64,000 nt of DNA from Gammaproteobacteria bacterium (GTDB taxonomy: Bacteria > Pseudomonadota > Gammaproteobacteria > JACKNK01): NCBI GenBank assembly GCA_024234895.1, contig JACKNJ010000002.1, positions 439,001-503,000 on the forward strand, in the 5' to 3' direction. The notes beneath the pieces were generated by a model. It worked only from the letters and a program-made list of their open reading frames with translations, did no database searches and was not told the origin of the DNA. Both the position numbers and the translations under genes were made by a program. Positions 1 to 8,778 of the stretch are shown here, piece by piece (within the stretch, counting starts at the first letter, position 1; every line of letters begins with the position of its first letter).

Positions 1-184
1 ACAGGCGCTGATATTCCAGCGCGGCATCCTCGATTTCCCGGTTGGTGGGCAGGTCGTGGTGCCCATCCAGACCGAGCCGTCCGACCGCCTTGCGTTTGGC
101 CAGGGCAAAGTCGATGACGCCCTCGTCGATGATGATGCGAGCCGCTTCGTGCGCGATCTCGGTGCGCGCGCGAGGATGTCTCAT
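1..184 (-). CDS. Conserved hypothetical protein, N-terminal part only
   Basis: The reading frame opens with ATG at 184 (complement) and runs off the left edge, giving 61 residues beginning MRHPRARTEIAHEAARIIID. The start lies 14 bases after the PBP1A stop, so the two are probably co-transcribed. The segment is alpha-helical in character, with an AxEAARxxxxEGVxDFxLAKRKAxxRLG pattern that I recall from conserved proteobacterial proteins of about 200 residues, some annotated as having a nucleotidyltransferase-like domain. The catalytic part would lie outside the window, so no function can be assigned from what is visible. Confidence 0.7.
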   Translation of the reverse strand, partial: MRHPRARTEIAHEAARIIIDEGVIDFALAKRKAVGRLGLDGHHDLPTNREIEDAALEYQRL

Positions 185-198
185 GCGCGCGCCCACGG

Positions 199-2724
199 TC
201 AGAACAGCCCGCCGTCCAGGCCGCCGGGCGTTGTAGGCGCCCCGGGCCCGTCGCCATCGACCACACCTGGCACCGGTACCACCGACGGCAGTGCCCCGAT
301 CGACCGGGGCCTGGCCTTCGGCGCGTACTCGGTGCGGAACAGCTCGAACTCGGCGGCCGGGTTGCGTGGATCAGCCGGTTCCCCGGTTTCCGGGTCGATG
401 CGCACGCGCACCAGGCCCGGGGGTTCCGGCACGAGCGCTGGAGGCGTGCCCGCCAGCGCCACTCGCATGTAGTCCATCCAGGCGGGCAGCGCTGCGCGCC
501 CGCCGACCTCGCCGCGTCCGAGAGGCCCCATCTGGTCGAATCCCACCCAGGCGATCGTGACCATGTTGGCGTTGTAACCGGAGAACCAGGCGTCGTTCTG
601 GTCGTTGGTGGTGCCGGTCTTGCCGGCCAGATCGTCGCGTCCGAGCTCCAGCGCGCGGCGCGCGGTGCCGCGTTTCACCACGTCGCGCATCATGTCGTAG
701 ATCAGATAGGCGTTGCGCGCCTCCACGACCCGCGGCGCGGCCCGGGTCGGAGCCGGCCCGGCCACGATCCCGGCTTCGTCGGTCGGCGGCGGGTTCGTGG
801 TCCCGGTATCGTCGTCCGCTTCGTCGTCGGTTTCCTTGGCGGGCTTCGTCAGATCGAGATAGTCGCATTTCGGACAGACCACGATCGGGTCTGCCTGATA
901 GAGGATGCTGCCGTTGCTGTCCTCGACGCGTTCGACCAGCCACGGTTCGATCCGGAAGCCACCGTTCGCCCACACGGACTGCGCCGCCGCCAACTCCAGC
1001 GGCGTTACCTGCGCGCTGCCGAGTGCCAGCGACAGATTGTGCGGGATGCGGTTGGGATCGAAGCCGATGCGCTCCAGATAGGCTGCGGTGTGGTCGATGC
1101 CGGCCTGCCGCAGTACCCGGATCGAGACGAGATTACGTGAGTTATACAGCGCGACCCGCAGCCGGGTCGGGCCAAACACTTTGCCGCTGTAGTTCTCCGG
1201 TCGCCACGATCCTTCCAGCGACGGGTCGTTGAACACCACCGGCGCGTCGTTGATCAGCGTGGCGACGGTCATGCCCTTGTCCAATGCGGCGGAATACACG
1301 AAGGGTTTCATGCCGGAGCCGGGTTGGCGTTGAGCCTGGACGACGCGGTTGAACTTGCTGTGGGCGAAATCGAAACCGCCGACCAGGGCGTTTATGCGTC
1401 CGTCGTGCGGGGAGACCGAGACCATGGCGCCGGCAACGACAGGCAGCTGGGCCAGCATCCGGCTGGTCGTGCCGTCCTCCGCCGTGAGTTCCCGCAGGCG
1501 CACGATATCGCCGACGGCCAGCACGGCGCCGGCGGTCTTCGGCGCCGCGCCACGCCGGTTCTCGTCGATGTACGGGTTCGCCCACTTGATGGCATTCCAG
1601 TCGAGCCCGACCCGCTCGCCGCCGCGCAGATAGATTTCCGCATCCTTCTCGCCGACGTTGAGCACCAGGCCCGCGCGCAGCCCGCCGAGCCGCTCGTAAG
1701 GGACGAGCAGGTCGTCGCGCCCGGCATCGTCGACCGGCAGGACGTCGATATGTGCCTCCGCGCCGCGCCAGCCGTGGCGGACGTCGTAATCGAGCAGGGC
1801 GCCGCGCAGGCCATCCTGGGCGGCTCGCTGCAGGCGCGAATCCACGCTCAGGTAGACCTTCATCCCGGCCGTGTAGGTCGACTGTTCGCCAAAACGTTCG
1901 AGCATCCAGGCGCGCGCCATTTCCGCGACGTAACCGGCCTCAAGGTCGACCTGCGGGCCGTGCAGGCGGGCGACCACCGGTGCCTCGATGGCTTCCCGGT
2001 ATTCCGCCTCGCTGATGTAACCGAGCGTCTTCATGCGGCCAAGAACGTAGTTGCGGCGCAGCTTGGCGCGCGGCGGATTGCTGACCGGGTTGAACGCGGA
2101 GGGCGCCTTCGGCAGGCCTGCGATCATCGCGATCTGGGGCAGCGTCAGCGAGCTGAGATCGCTGCCGTAATACACCTGCGCGGCCGCGCCGATGCCGTAG
2201 GCGCGCTGACCCAGGTAAATCTTGTTCGCGTACAACTCGAAGATCTTCTCCTTGCTGAGTTCGCCTTCGATCTTCAGCGCGAGCAGGATCTCGTTGACCT
2301 TGCGCAGATACGACTTCTTGCGGCTGAGGAAGAAGTTTCGCGCCACCTGCATGGTGATCGTCGAGCCGCCCTGCTTCTTCTCGCCGGTCATCGCCAGCGT
2401 ATAGACGGCACGCAACAGGCCCTGATAGTCGACCCCGGGATGGGTGAAAAACCGGTCGTCCTCGGCGGACAGGAAGGCCTGGACCAGGCGCTCGGGAATC
2501 TCGTCGTAGCGGACCGGGATACGGCGCTGCTCGCCGAACTCGGAGATCAGCGCGCCATCTTGGCTGTATACGCGCAACGGGACCTGCAGGCGCACATCCT
2601 GAAGTTCCACGGTGTCAGGCAGGTTCGGAACCAGGGCGAACCACACCCAGGCGCCGATCGCGGCACTGGCGATCACACCGAGCAGGGTCAGGATCAGGAA
2701 GGTTTTCAGCAGGACGCGGCGCAT
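199..2724 (-). CDS. mrcA: Penicillin-binding protein 1A (bifunctional peptidoglycan synthase)
   Basis: An 841-residue class A PBP that polymerises lipid II into glycan strands and cross-links the peptides at the inner membrane. One N-terminal membrane anchor (about residues 7-30) precedes the GT51 glycosyltransferase domain, with EDDRFFTHPG at 88-97 and GGSTITMQ at 119-126. An OB-like insert follows, then the transpeptidase domain with S470-G-M-K473, S529-R-N531 and K702-T-G. All catalytic motifs are present and the length is normal for the family. A Pro/Thr/Asp-rich insert lies around residues 625-660 and the tail is Gly/Pro-rich. It is divergent from pilM, the usual gammaproteobacterial arrangement. 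The start ATG at 2724 places the hydrophobic anchor directly at the N terminus. Confidence 0.96.
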   Translation of the reverse strand: MRRVLLKTFLILTLLGVIASAAIGAWVWFALVPNLPDTVELQDVRLQVPLRVYSQDGALISEFGEQRRIPVRYDEIPERLVQAFLSAEDDRFFTHPGVDYQGLLRAVYTLAMTGEKKQGGSTITMQVARNFFLSRKKSYLRKVNEILLALKIEGELSKEKIFELYANKIYLGQRAYGIGAAAQVYYGSDLSSLTLPQIAMIAGLPKAPSAFNPVSNPPRAKLRRNYVLGRMKTLGYISEAEYREAIEAPVVARLHGPQVDLEAGYVAEMARAWMLERFGEQSTYTAGMKVYLSVDSRLQRAAQDGLRGALLDYDVRHGWRGAEAHIDVLPVDDAGRDDLLVPYERLGGLRAGLVLNVGEKDAEIYLRGGERVGLDWNAIKWANPYIDENRRGAAPKTAGAVLAVGDIVRLRELTAEDGTTSRMLAQLPVVAGAMVSVSPHDGRINALVGGFDFAHSKFNRVVQAQRQPGSGMKPFVYSAALDKGMTVATLINDAPVVFNDPSLEGSWRPENYSGKVFGPTRLRVALYNSRNLVSIRVLRQAGIDHTAAYLERIGFDPNRIPHNLSLALGSAQVTPLELAAAQSVWANGGFRIEPWLVERVEDSNGSILYQADPIVVCPKCDYLDLTKPAKETDDEADDDTGTTNPPPTDEAGIVAGPAPTRAAPRVVEARNAYLIYDMMRDVVKRGTARRALELGRDDLAGKTGTTNDQNDAWFSGYNANMVTIAWVGFDQMGPLGRGEVGGRAALPAWMDYMRVALAGTPPALVPEPPGLVRVRIDPETGEPADPRNPAAEFELFRTEYAPKARPRSIGALPSVVPVPGVVDGDGPGAPTTPGGLDGGLF

Positions 2725-2879
2725 GCGGGCAAAGGCGGGGGCGGGGAAAAGGAACGCGGATTAGCGACGGGAATGGGCGGCAGTATAACCTCCCGAAGCG
2801 GTATTACCGGCTCCGTTCGAGTTCGCCCGGCGGCGTGCCCGGACTGCCTGGCCATGGCAAAGTGGGTGCCGGTGACGCC

Positions 2880-2908
2880 TTGATTATTTATTAATCACCA
2901 TATTTAAT
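2880..2908 (+). promoter_or_regulatory. Candidate sigma70-type promoter for the pilMNOPQ operon
   Basis: TTGATT at 2880-2885 and TTTAAT at 2903-2908 are separated by 17 bases. They lie in the only clearly AT-rich stretch of the 217-base gap between the divergent mrcA and pilM starts. Transcription would begin near 2915, about 27 bases before the first pilM ATG. The match is by eye (4/6 and 5/6 to consensus) and no operator was identified. Nothing comparably convincing was found for mrcA. Confidence 0.4.
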
Positions 2909-2941
2909 GTGTCAGCATAAAAAGTCACGCTAACTAGCGGA

Positions 2942-4189
2942 ATGTCAGAGAAAAAAGCGCGATCCATGTTCTCGTTCTTCGGGGGTGGAAAAGCCAAGGG
3001 AGGAGACGGCGCGGACAACTCCGCCGGGAGCAAGACCGGAGGGCTGTCCGGCGGTCGGTCCGCTGGCGACAAGTCTGCCGATGACGGCAGCGCGAAGGCC
3101 CAGGGCAAGACGGGTCTCGTCGAGCAGCTGCGCGCCCGCTTCCAGCCGGTCAAGCCCGTACTGGGGATCGACATCTCATCGATGGCGGTGAAGGTGCTGG
3201 AGTTCAGCAAGGATGGGGCCGGTTACAAGATCGAGAGCTACGGCGTCGAACCGTTGCCGCCGAGCGCGATCTCGGAACACAACATTACCGATGTCGATGG
3301 AGTCGCGGAGGCAATCCGCCGGGTGATCCGTCGTGCCAAGACCAAGACCAAGGACGCCGCGGTCGCGGTGCCGTCATCGGCCGTGATCACCAAGACCATC
3401 CAGTTGGTCAAGGCGCCCAACGATGCCGAAATGGCGGGCCTGGTCGAGCTGGAGGCGCCCAAGTACATCCCGTTCCCGCTCAGCGAGATCAACTACGACT
3501 TCGAGGTCATCGGTCCGGCGGAGAGCGATCCAGCAATGGTCGATGTGCTATTGGTGGCGTCGCGCAGCGAGAACGTCGACATGCGTTCCGCCGCGCTGGA
3601 GCTTGCCGGCCTGAACGCGAAGGTCGTCGATGTCGAGTCGTACGCCCTCGAGCACGCACTGACGCTGCTCGCGCCGCAGATGCCAAACCACGGCGTCGAT
3701 ACCACGGTCGCGCTCGTCGATGTCGGTGCCGTGGTGACCTCCGTCAGCGTGGTCCGCAATATGGAGATCATCTACTCGCGCGAGCAGGACTTCGGCGGCA
3801 AGCAACTGACCGAGGAGATCATGCGGCGCTTCGGCATGAGCTACGAGGAAGCCGGCCTCGCCAAGCGCATGGGCGGGCTGCCGCCGGAGTACCAGCGCGA
3901 AGTGCTGGAGCCGTTCAAGGCCGCGATGGCTCAGCAGGTCCTGCGCGCCCTGCAATTCTTCAATGCCTCCAATGAGCAGCAGGACGTCGATCAGGTCATC
4001 CTGGCCGGCGGGTCCGCCGCGATCAGCGGCGTGGCGCAGTTCATCAGCAAGCAGGTCGGGCTGCCGGTCGTCATCGCCAACCCGCTCGCGGACATGGCCA
4101 TCTCCGATCGGGTTCAGCGCAACAATCTGATGGCCGACGCACCGGCGTTGCTGACTGCGGCCGGACTGGCTTTGCGGGGCTTCGACTGA
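2942..4189 (+). CDS. pilM: Type IV pilus assembly ATPase-like protein PilM
   Basis: An actin/FtsA-like cytoplasmic protein that binds the PilN N terminus and links the pilus alignment complex to the motor. The actin-fold phosphate-1 motif VLGIDISSMAVKVLEFS begins near residue 74. A second nucleotide motif, VALVDVGAVVTSV, is central, and VILAGGSAAISG is C-terminal. The protein is 415 residues, longer than usual because about 60 extra residues rich in Gly, Ser, Lys and Asp precede the conserved core. An alternative ATG at 2966 (MFSFFGGGK) resembles the usual PilM start but keeps most of the extension. Neither start has a strong ribosome site. pilN follows with a TGATG overlap. Confidence 0.95.
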   Translation: MSEKKARSMFSFFGGGKAKGGDGADNSAGSKTGGLSGGRSAGDKSADDGSAKAQGKTGLVEQLRARFQPVKPVLGIDISSMAVKVLEFSKDGAGYKIESYGVEPLPPSAISEHNITDVDGVAEAIRRVIRRAKTKTKDAAVAVPSSAVITKTIQLVKAPNDAEMAGLVELEAPKYIPFPLSEINYDFEVIGPAESDPAMVDVLLVASRSENVDMRSAALELAGLNAKVVDVESYALEHALTLLAPQMPNHGVDTTVALVDVGAVVTSVSVVRNMEIIYSREQDFGGKQLTEEIMRRFGMSYEEAGLAKRMGGLPPEYQREVLEPFKAAMAQQVLRALQFFNASNEQQDVDQVILAGGSAAISGVAQFISKQVGLPVVIANPLADMAISDRVQRNNLMADAPALLTAAGLALRGFD

Positions 4190-4824
4190 TGCCGCGCATC
4201 AACCTGTTGCCGTGGCGCGAGACGCAGCGCCGCGAACGCGAGAAACAGTTCAAGGTGATGGCGGCGGCGGCGGTCGCGTGCGGAATTGTGGTGTCGGTGT
4301 ACGCGCACTGGATGATCAGCGACGCGATCGAGGCTCAGCAGGCACGCAACCAGGTTCTGACCAAGGAGCAGGCCCGCCTCAAGACGGCATCCAAGGTGCG
4401 TGAGGAACTTGAGCAGAAACGCGACGATCTGCTGTCGCGCATGGCCATCATCGAGCGCCTGCAGCGCAGTCGTGCGGTCAGTGTCCGCCTGTTCAACGAG
4501 ATCGCGGCGGTGTTGCCGGGCGGCAGCTTTCTCGGGGAGATCGCGCAGTCCGGGAGCACTCTCCGCCTTGCCGGCCGCGCCGGATCCAACGCAGATGTCT
4601 CCGAGCTGATGCGCCGGCTGGGAAAAAGCGAGGTGGTCGGCGAGCCGCGGCTGGTATCGATCGTCACCGACGATACCGATCACACCGTCGACTTCAGTTT
4701 GCAGGTGGTGGTGAAGGGGCTCGAGGTCATCGCGCCGGAAGGCGCCGCAGCCAGCAAGACAAAGGACCAGAAGAAGGCCAAGGCGAAGCCGAAGAAGTCC
4801 ACCGCCGATGGCTCGCCGCATTGA
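4189..4824 (+). CDS. pilN: Type IV pilus inner-membrane protein PilN
   Basis: A 211-residue protein with the diagnostic N terminus PRINLLPWRE, the stretch inserted into PilM in known structures. One transmembrane helix (about residues 24-44), a coiled-coil periplasmic stretch and a ferredoxin-like domain follow. The tail is Lys/Ala-rich. Its ATG overlaps the pilM stop, so translation is probably coupled. It forms the inner-membrane alignment subcomplex with PilO and PilP. Confidence 0.95.
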   Translation: MPRINLLPWRETQRREREKQFKVMAAAAVACGIVVSVYAHWMISDAIEAQQARNQVLTKEQARLKTASKVREELEQKRDDLLSRMAIIERLQRSRAVSVRLFNEIAAVLPGGSFLGEIAQSGSTLRLAGRAGSNADVSELMRRLGKSEVVGEPRLVSIVTDDTDHTVDFSLQVVVKGLEVIAPEGAAASKTKDQKKAKAKPKKSTADGSPH

Positions 4825-4836
4825 GGTTGGGTGCTC

Positions 4837-5418
4837 ATGAATCTCTCTGAACTCAACGAACTGGACTTTTCCGACATTGGGGCCTGGCCTGTCGGCGCGC
4901 GGTATGTCGCCGTGGTGCTGATATTCGTGGTTACCCTGTTCGGTGGTTATTGGCTCTACCTTGAGGACCAGCTGTCGTTGCTGGAAAAGGAGGAGGCCGA
5001 AGAACCCCGACTCAAGAAGCAGATCCAGTTCGCGCTGAACAAGACGGCGGTGGTGCCGGAGCTCAAGAAACAGCTGGAAGAAGGCGAAGTCACCTTCGCG
5101 GAATCCCTGCGTCAGTTGCCGAGTAGTGTCGACGTCGCCGAGTTGCTGACCGACATATCCGGTTCCGGGTTGCAGGAAAGCCTGATCTTTGAATCGATCA
5201 CGCCGCAGGCCGAGAAGCAGCTGGAGTTCTACGCGGAACTGCCCATCGAGATCAAAGTGTGGGGCAATTATCACGAGTTCGGCCGCTTCGTCAGTCGCCT
5301 GTCGGCGTTGCCCCGCATCCTGACTCTGCACGACGTCAACGTTCAGAAGGTTGAAAACGGTCAGGCACCGCTGAAGATGACGGCCACCGCGAAAACCTAT
5401 TGGTACATCCAGAAATGA
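4837..5418 (+). CDS. pilO: Type IV pilus inner-membrane protein PilO
   Basis: A protein of about 193 residues with one membrane segment near residues 23-43, a charged coiled coil (KEEAEEPRLKKQIQF) and a C-terminal ferredoxin-like periplasmic domain, the standard PilO plan. ATG 4837 is chosen because GAGG at 4823-4826 lies ten bases upstream; a GTG at 4831 is in frame but only four bases from it. The stop overlaps the pilP ATG (ATGA). Its place between pilN and pilP confirms the call. Confidence 0.94.
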   Translation: MNLSELNELDFSDIGAWPVGARYVAVVLIFVVTLFGGYWLYLEDQLSLLEKEEAEEPRLKKQIQFALNKTAVVPELKKQLEEGEVTFAESLRQLPSSVDVAELLTDISGSGLQESLIFESITPQAEKQLEFYAELPIEIKVWGNYHEFGRFVSRLSALPRILTLHDVNVQKVENGQAPLKMTATAKTYWYIQK

Positions 5419-5996
5419 CCGGCGCGCGTTCGCAACCGACACGACGAATCACCTGGGGCCGGGTCGCCGGGATGGGGTTGCGCGCGCTGGTGGTCGGGGG
5501 CGTGCTTGTGGGTCTGACCGGCTGCGAGCCGGAGGGTGAGAACCTCAAAACCTGGTTGCGTCAGGCCAGCAACGGCAAAGCCATCAAGCTGGACCCATTG
5601 CCGCAGCCATTGGCGTATCAACCCATCGAGTACATCCAGGTCGAACAACGCACGCCCTTCGAACCGGTCGCGCTGGTTGCGCCGGAGATCAAACCGATCG
5701 CCTCGGCGATCTCCCCGGATTTCACGCGTGAGCGCGAGCCATTGGAGGCATTTCCGCTCAGCGAACTGTCGCTGGTCGGCATGGTGGGCCTGGACGATGG
5801 CATGGTTGCCCTCGTGCAGTCGCCGGACGGCGAAGTCGTGCGCGTGCGCGAGGGTAATTACCTGGGGCGGAATTTTGGTCGGGTCGAATCGTTGGACGAG
5901 AAGGGCCTGGTGTTACGCGAAATCGTCAAGGACGACGGCGGCCAATGGCAGAAGCGAACCACGGAGTTCGGCTTTGCCGAGCCCGGGGGAGGTTGA
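5415..5996 (+). CDS. pilP: Type IV pilus lipoprotein PilP
   Basis: A 193-residue lipoprotein that connects the PilNO inner-membrane complex to the PilQ secretin. A basic N terminus and hydrophobic stretch end in the lipobox LTGC (Cys near residue 36). The C-terminal beta domain carries the PilP pattern LSLVGMVGLDDGMVALVQ followed by VREGNYLGRNFGRV. The start at 5415 overlaps the pilO stop as ATGA; a TTG further upstream lacks support. pilQ starts four bases after the stop. Confidence 0.95.
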   Translation: MTGARSQPTRRITWGRVAGMGLRALVVGGVLVGLTGCEPEGENLKTWLRQASNGKAIKLDPLPQPLAYQPIEYIQVEQRTPFEPVALVAPEIKPIASAISPDFTREREPLEAFPLSELSLVGMVGLDDGMVALVQSPDGEVVRVREGNYLGRNFGRVESLDEKGLVLREIVKDDGGQWQKRTTEFGFAEPGGG

Positions 5997-6000
5997 CGAT

Positions 6001-8193
6001 ATGCGAGCCTTGATCACGATGAGTGCTACCCGCAACCGCCGGCACGGGCCGCGATCCACCGGGGGAATCGACATTCCACGCCGGTTCGGTTTCGTTCTGC
6101 TGTGGTTGCTGATTGCCGCGATGCCGGCGCACGCCGCATTGAACGGGCTGACCGAGGTCAAACTGAATGCCGATGCGACCGGCACCGAACTGCTGTTCGG
6201 CTTCAGGGCCGAACCGCCGGTCGCGCGCAGTTTCCTGCTGGAAAGTCCGAATCGTCTGGTGCTCGACTTTCCGGGCACGGTGAACTCGACCGGGAAGAAC
6301 TTCCTGCCCTATGCGTTCGGCATGATCGGCGGCGTGCAGGTGGTCGAATCGGGCGATCGCACCCGTGCCGTGATCAATCTGACCGGGCCGGTCAATTACG
6401 AGACCATCCGCCGGGATGGCAATGTCATCGCGCTCATTCTGGAGCCATTCGCCAGCGTCGAGGCGGCGGGACGCGCCCGCGAGATCAGGAATGTCGATTT
6501 CCGCCGCGGCACCAACGGTCAAGGACTGGTCGAGATCCGGCTGGCCGATCCGCAGACCATCGTCGACGTGAACCGGGTGGGCGAGCAGGTCTTGGTGGAG
6601 GTGCGCGGCACGACCGTGCCGGAATCCCTGCAGCGCCTGCTCGACGTGATCGACTTCGCCACACCGGTGCGTACCGTCGACGCCCTCCAACGGGGTCCGG
6701 ATACGAAGCTCGTCATCACGAGCTCCGGGGAGTTCGTGCACAGCGCCTATCAGACCAACGACATGTTCACGGTCGAAATCGCGCTGCCGCCGCCTCCGGA
6801 TGTTGCCGAGATTCCGTCGGCCGACCAGGCAAAGGACTACACCGGCGAACGTCTGTCGCTGAATTTCCAGAACATCGAGATTCGCGCCATCCTGCAGATC
6901 ATCGCCGACTTCACCGGACTGAATATCGTCGTCAGTGACACGGTGTCCGGGAACCTCACGCTGCGTCTGAAACAGGTTCCCTGGGACCATGCGCTGGACA
7001 TCATCCTGAAGACCGAAGGTCTGGCGATGCGCCGGACCGACAACGTCATCCTGGTGGCGCCGAGCGAGGAAATCGCCGCGCGCGAGAAGCTGGAACTGGA
7101 GTCCAAGCAGCAGATTCAGGAACTCGCCCCCCTGGTGACCGAGATCATCCGTCTGCGCTACGCGACCGCGAAGGACATCGAATCGCTGCTTGCCGGCGAC
7201 AGTGGCGGCGGAGAAGAGGGCGGTGCGGCCACCGAGGCGGGCGATGCCGGCGGGGCCGCGTCGACCGCCACCGACCCGGCGGGCGGGTTGCTGTCCGCCC
7301 GCGGCACCGCCAAGGCGGATGAGCGGACCAACAGCATCCTGATTCAGGACACGGCCGAGCGGCTGGCCCAGATCAAGGCGATCCTGGAACAACTCGACAT
7401 ACCCATCCGACAGGTCATGATCGAGTCGCGCATCGTCATCGCGAGCGATTCCTTCTCCAGAGACCTCGGTGTCCAGTTTGGTGTCGGCTACGCGGAAAAC
7501 AGCAGCAACGATTCAGCCCTCATCGGTGGCTCGGCGGGTTCCGGGCGGGTGCCCGCCACGGGCAGTGTCGGGTTCACCCGCGACGGCAATGAGCAATTCC
7601 TGGTCGATCTGCCGGTGGCGGGGACCTCGGGCATCGGACTGGCGATCGCGGCGGCAAGCCGTTATCTGATTCGCCTGGAATTGTCGGCGGCGCAACTGGA
7701 AGGCAAGACCGAGATCATCGCGAGCCCACGCGTCGTGACCGCCGATCGTGCCGAGGCGACCATCAAGCAGGGTATCGAGATTCCCTACCAGACCGTGGAG
7801 GGTACCGGTGCTGACGCGACGGTCAGCGTGGAATTCAAGGAAGCCGTCCTCCAGCTCACCGTCACCCCGCAGATCACCCCGGACAACCGCGTCATCATGG
7901 AGATCGATCTGTCCAAGCAGGACCCGGACTTCGGGAACGCGATCGGCGGCAATCCCTCCATCCAGACGCGCCAGATCACGTCCACGGTGCTGGTCGATAA
8001 CGACGAGACCCTCGTCCTCGGTGGTATCTACGAACGCACCATCAGCAACACGATCGCCAAGGTGCCGTTCTTCGGCGACCTGCCGGTCGTGGGGAACTTG
8101 TTCAAAAGAAACGAAAATTCCGATAGGAAGGACGAGCTGCTGGTGTTCATGACGCCGGACATCATCGACAAGGTCGATATCGTGCGCCGTTGA
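6001..8193 (+). CDS. pilQ: Type IV pilus secretin PilQ
   Basis: A 730-residue outer-membrane secretin forming the pore through which the pilus passes. An N-terminal signal peptide ends near MPAHAA. One AMIN domain (roughly 50-160) for peptidoglycan binding is visible, then a secretin/TonB short N domain (near 280-360), an N1-type domain interrupted by a Gly/Ala/Glu-rich loop, and the C-terminal secretin beta domain ending in LVFMTPDII. ATG 6001 is chosen because GGGGGAGG lies just upstream and the signal peptide follows directly. The frame stays open upstream but only antisense to pilP logic, so that part is not coding. Confidence 0.96.
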   Translation: MRALITMSATRNRRHGPRSTGGIDIPRRFGFVLLWLLIAAMPAHAALNGLTEVKLNADATGTELLFGFRAEPPVARSFLLESPNRLVLDFPGTVNSTGKNFLPYAFGMIGGVQVVESGDRTRAVINLTGPVNYETIRRDGNVIALILEPFASVEAAGRAREIRNVDFRRGTNGQGLVEIRLADPQTIVDVNRVGEQVLVEVRGTTVPESLQRLLDVIDFATPVRTVDALQRGPDTKLVITSSGEFVHSAYQTNDMFTVEIALPPPPDVAEIPSADQAKDYTGERLSLNFQNIEIRAILQIIADFTGLNIVVSDTVSGNLTLRLKQVPWDHALDIILKTEGLAMRRTDNVILVAPSEEIAAREKLELESKQQIQELAPLVTEIIRLRYATAKDIESLLAGDSGGGEEGGAATEAGDAGGAASTATDPAGGLLSARGTAKADERTNSILIQDTAERLAQIKAILEQLDIPIRQVMIESRIVIASDSFSRDLGVQFGVGYAENSSNDSALIGGSAGSGRVPATGSVGFTRDGNEQFLVDLPVAGTSGIGLAIAAASRYLIRLELSAAQLEGKTEIIASPRVVTADRAEATIKQGIEIPYQTVEGTGADATVSVEFKEAVLQLTVTPQITPDNRVIMEIDLSKQDPDFGNAIGGNPSIQTRQITSTVLVDNDETLVLGGIYERTISNTIAKVPFFGDLPVVGNLFKRNENSDRKDELLVFMTPDIIDKVDIVRR

Positions 8194-8207
8194 GCCAAGC
8201 CCCGTTC

Positions 8208-8768
8208 ATGATCCGACGCAGAAAAGCCCTGCCACCGACGTTCGCCGACAATCTGTTCCTGATCGGGCCGATGGGTGCCGGCAAGTCAACCATCGGGAGA
8301 CGGCTCGCGCAGACCTTGAAGCGACCGTTCATCGACAGCGATCACGAGATCGTCGCGCGGACCGGCGCCGACATCCCGTTGATCTTCGAACTGGAAGGCG
8401 AGGAAGGCTTCCGCCGTCGCGAGACGGCAATGATCGACGAGCTGACCGCGCGCCAGGGTATCGTGCTGGCGACCGGCGGCGGCGCCATCCTCGCCGAGGA
8501 GAACCGCCGACATCTGCGTGAGCGCGGCCTGACCATCTACCTGCGTACGTCGATCGACCAGCAGCTGAAGCGCACCGCGCACGACAAGAACCGTCCGTTG
8601 CTGCAGACCGACAACCCGCGCGCACGTCTGCAAGCCCTCTTCGAGGTGCGTGATCCGCTGTACACCGAGACGGCCGACCTGATCCTGGAAACCGACGGCA
8701 AACCGGTGCCCCAGGTCGTCGACCGGGTGCTGCGCGAACTCAGCGATTTCCTCGAACGGCGGTCCTGA
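8208..8768 (+). CDS. aroK: Shikimate kinase
   Basis: A 186-residue cytosolic P-loop kinase that phosphorylates shikimate with ATP in aromatic amino acid synthesis. Walker A GPMGAGKSTIGRRL lies near residues 19-32. The shikimate-binding DSDHEI is at about 41-46, ATGGGAIL follows, and the lid carries the expected Arg residues (KNRPLL). ATG 8208 is preferred; a TTG at 8190 overlaps the pilQ stop and would add six residues. aroK after pilQ is standard in Gammaproteobacteria, but aroB, which usually follows, is absent and a permease takes its place. Confidence 0.95.
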   Translation: MIRRRKALPPTFADNLFLIGPMGAGKSTIGRRLAQTLKRPFIDSDHEIVARTGADIPLIFELEGEEGFRRRETAMIDELTARQGIVLATGGGAILAEENRRHLRERGLTIYLRTSIDQQLKRTAHDKNRPLLQTDNPRARLQALFEVRDPLYTETADLILETDGKPVPQVVDRVLRELSDFLERRS

Positions 8769-8778
8769 GGTCGCCGAC

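Noticed and set aside
1324..2883. Long open frame (519 codons) antisense to mrcA
   Set aside because: It is the mirror of a clear PBP1A gene in GC-rich DNA and shows no domain or signal of its own.
5536..6000. In-frame upstream extension of pilQ across pilP
   Set aside because: It lies over pilP in another frame, is Arg/Ser-rich, and the signal peptide and ribosome site are at 6001.
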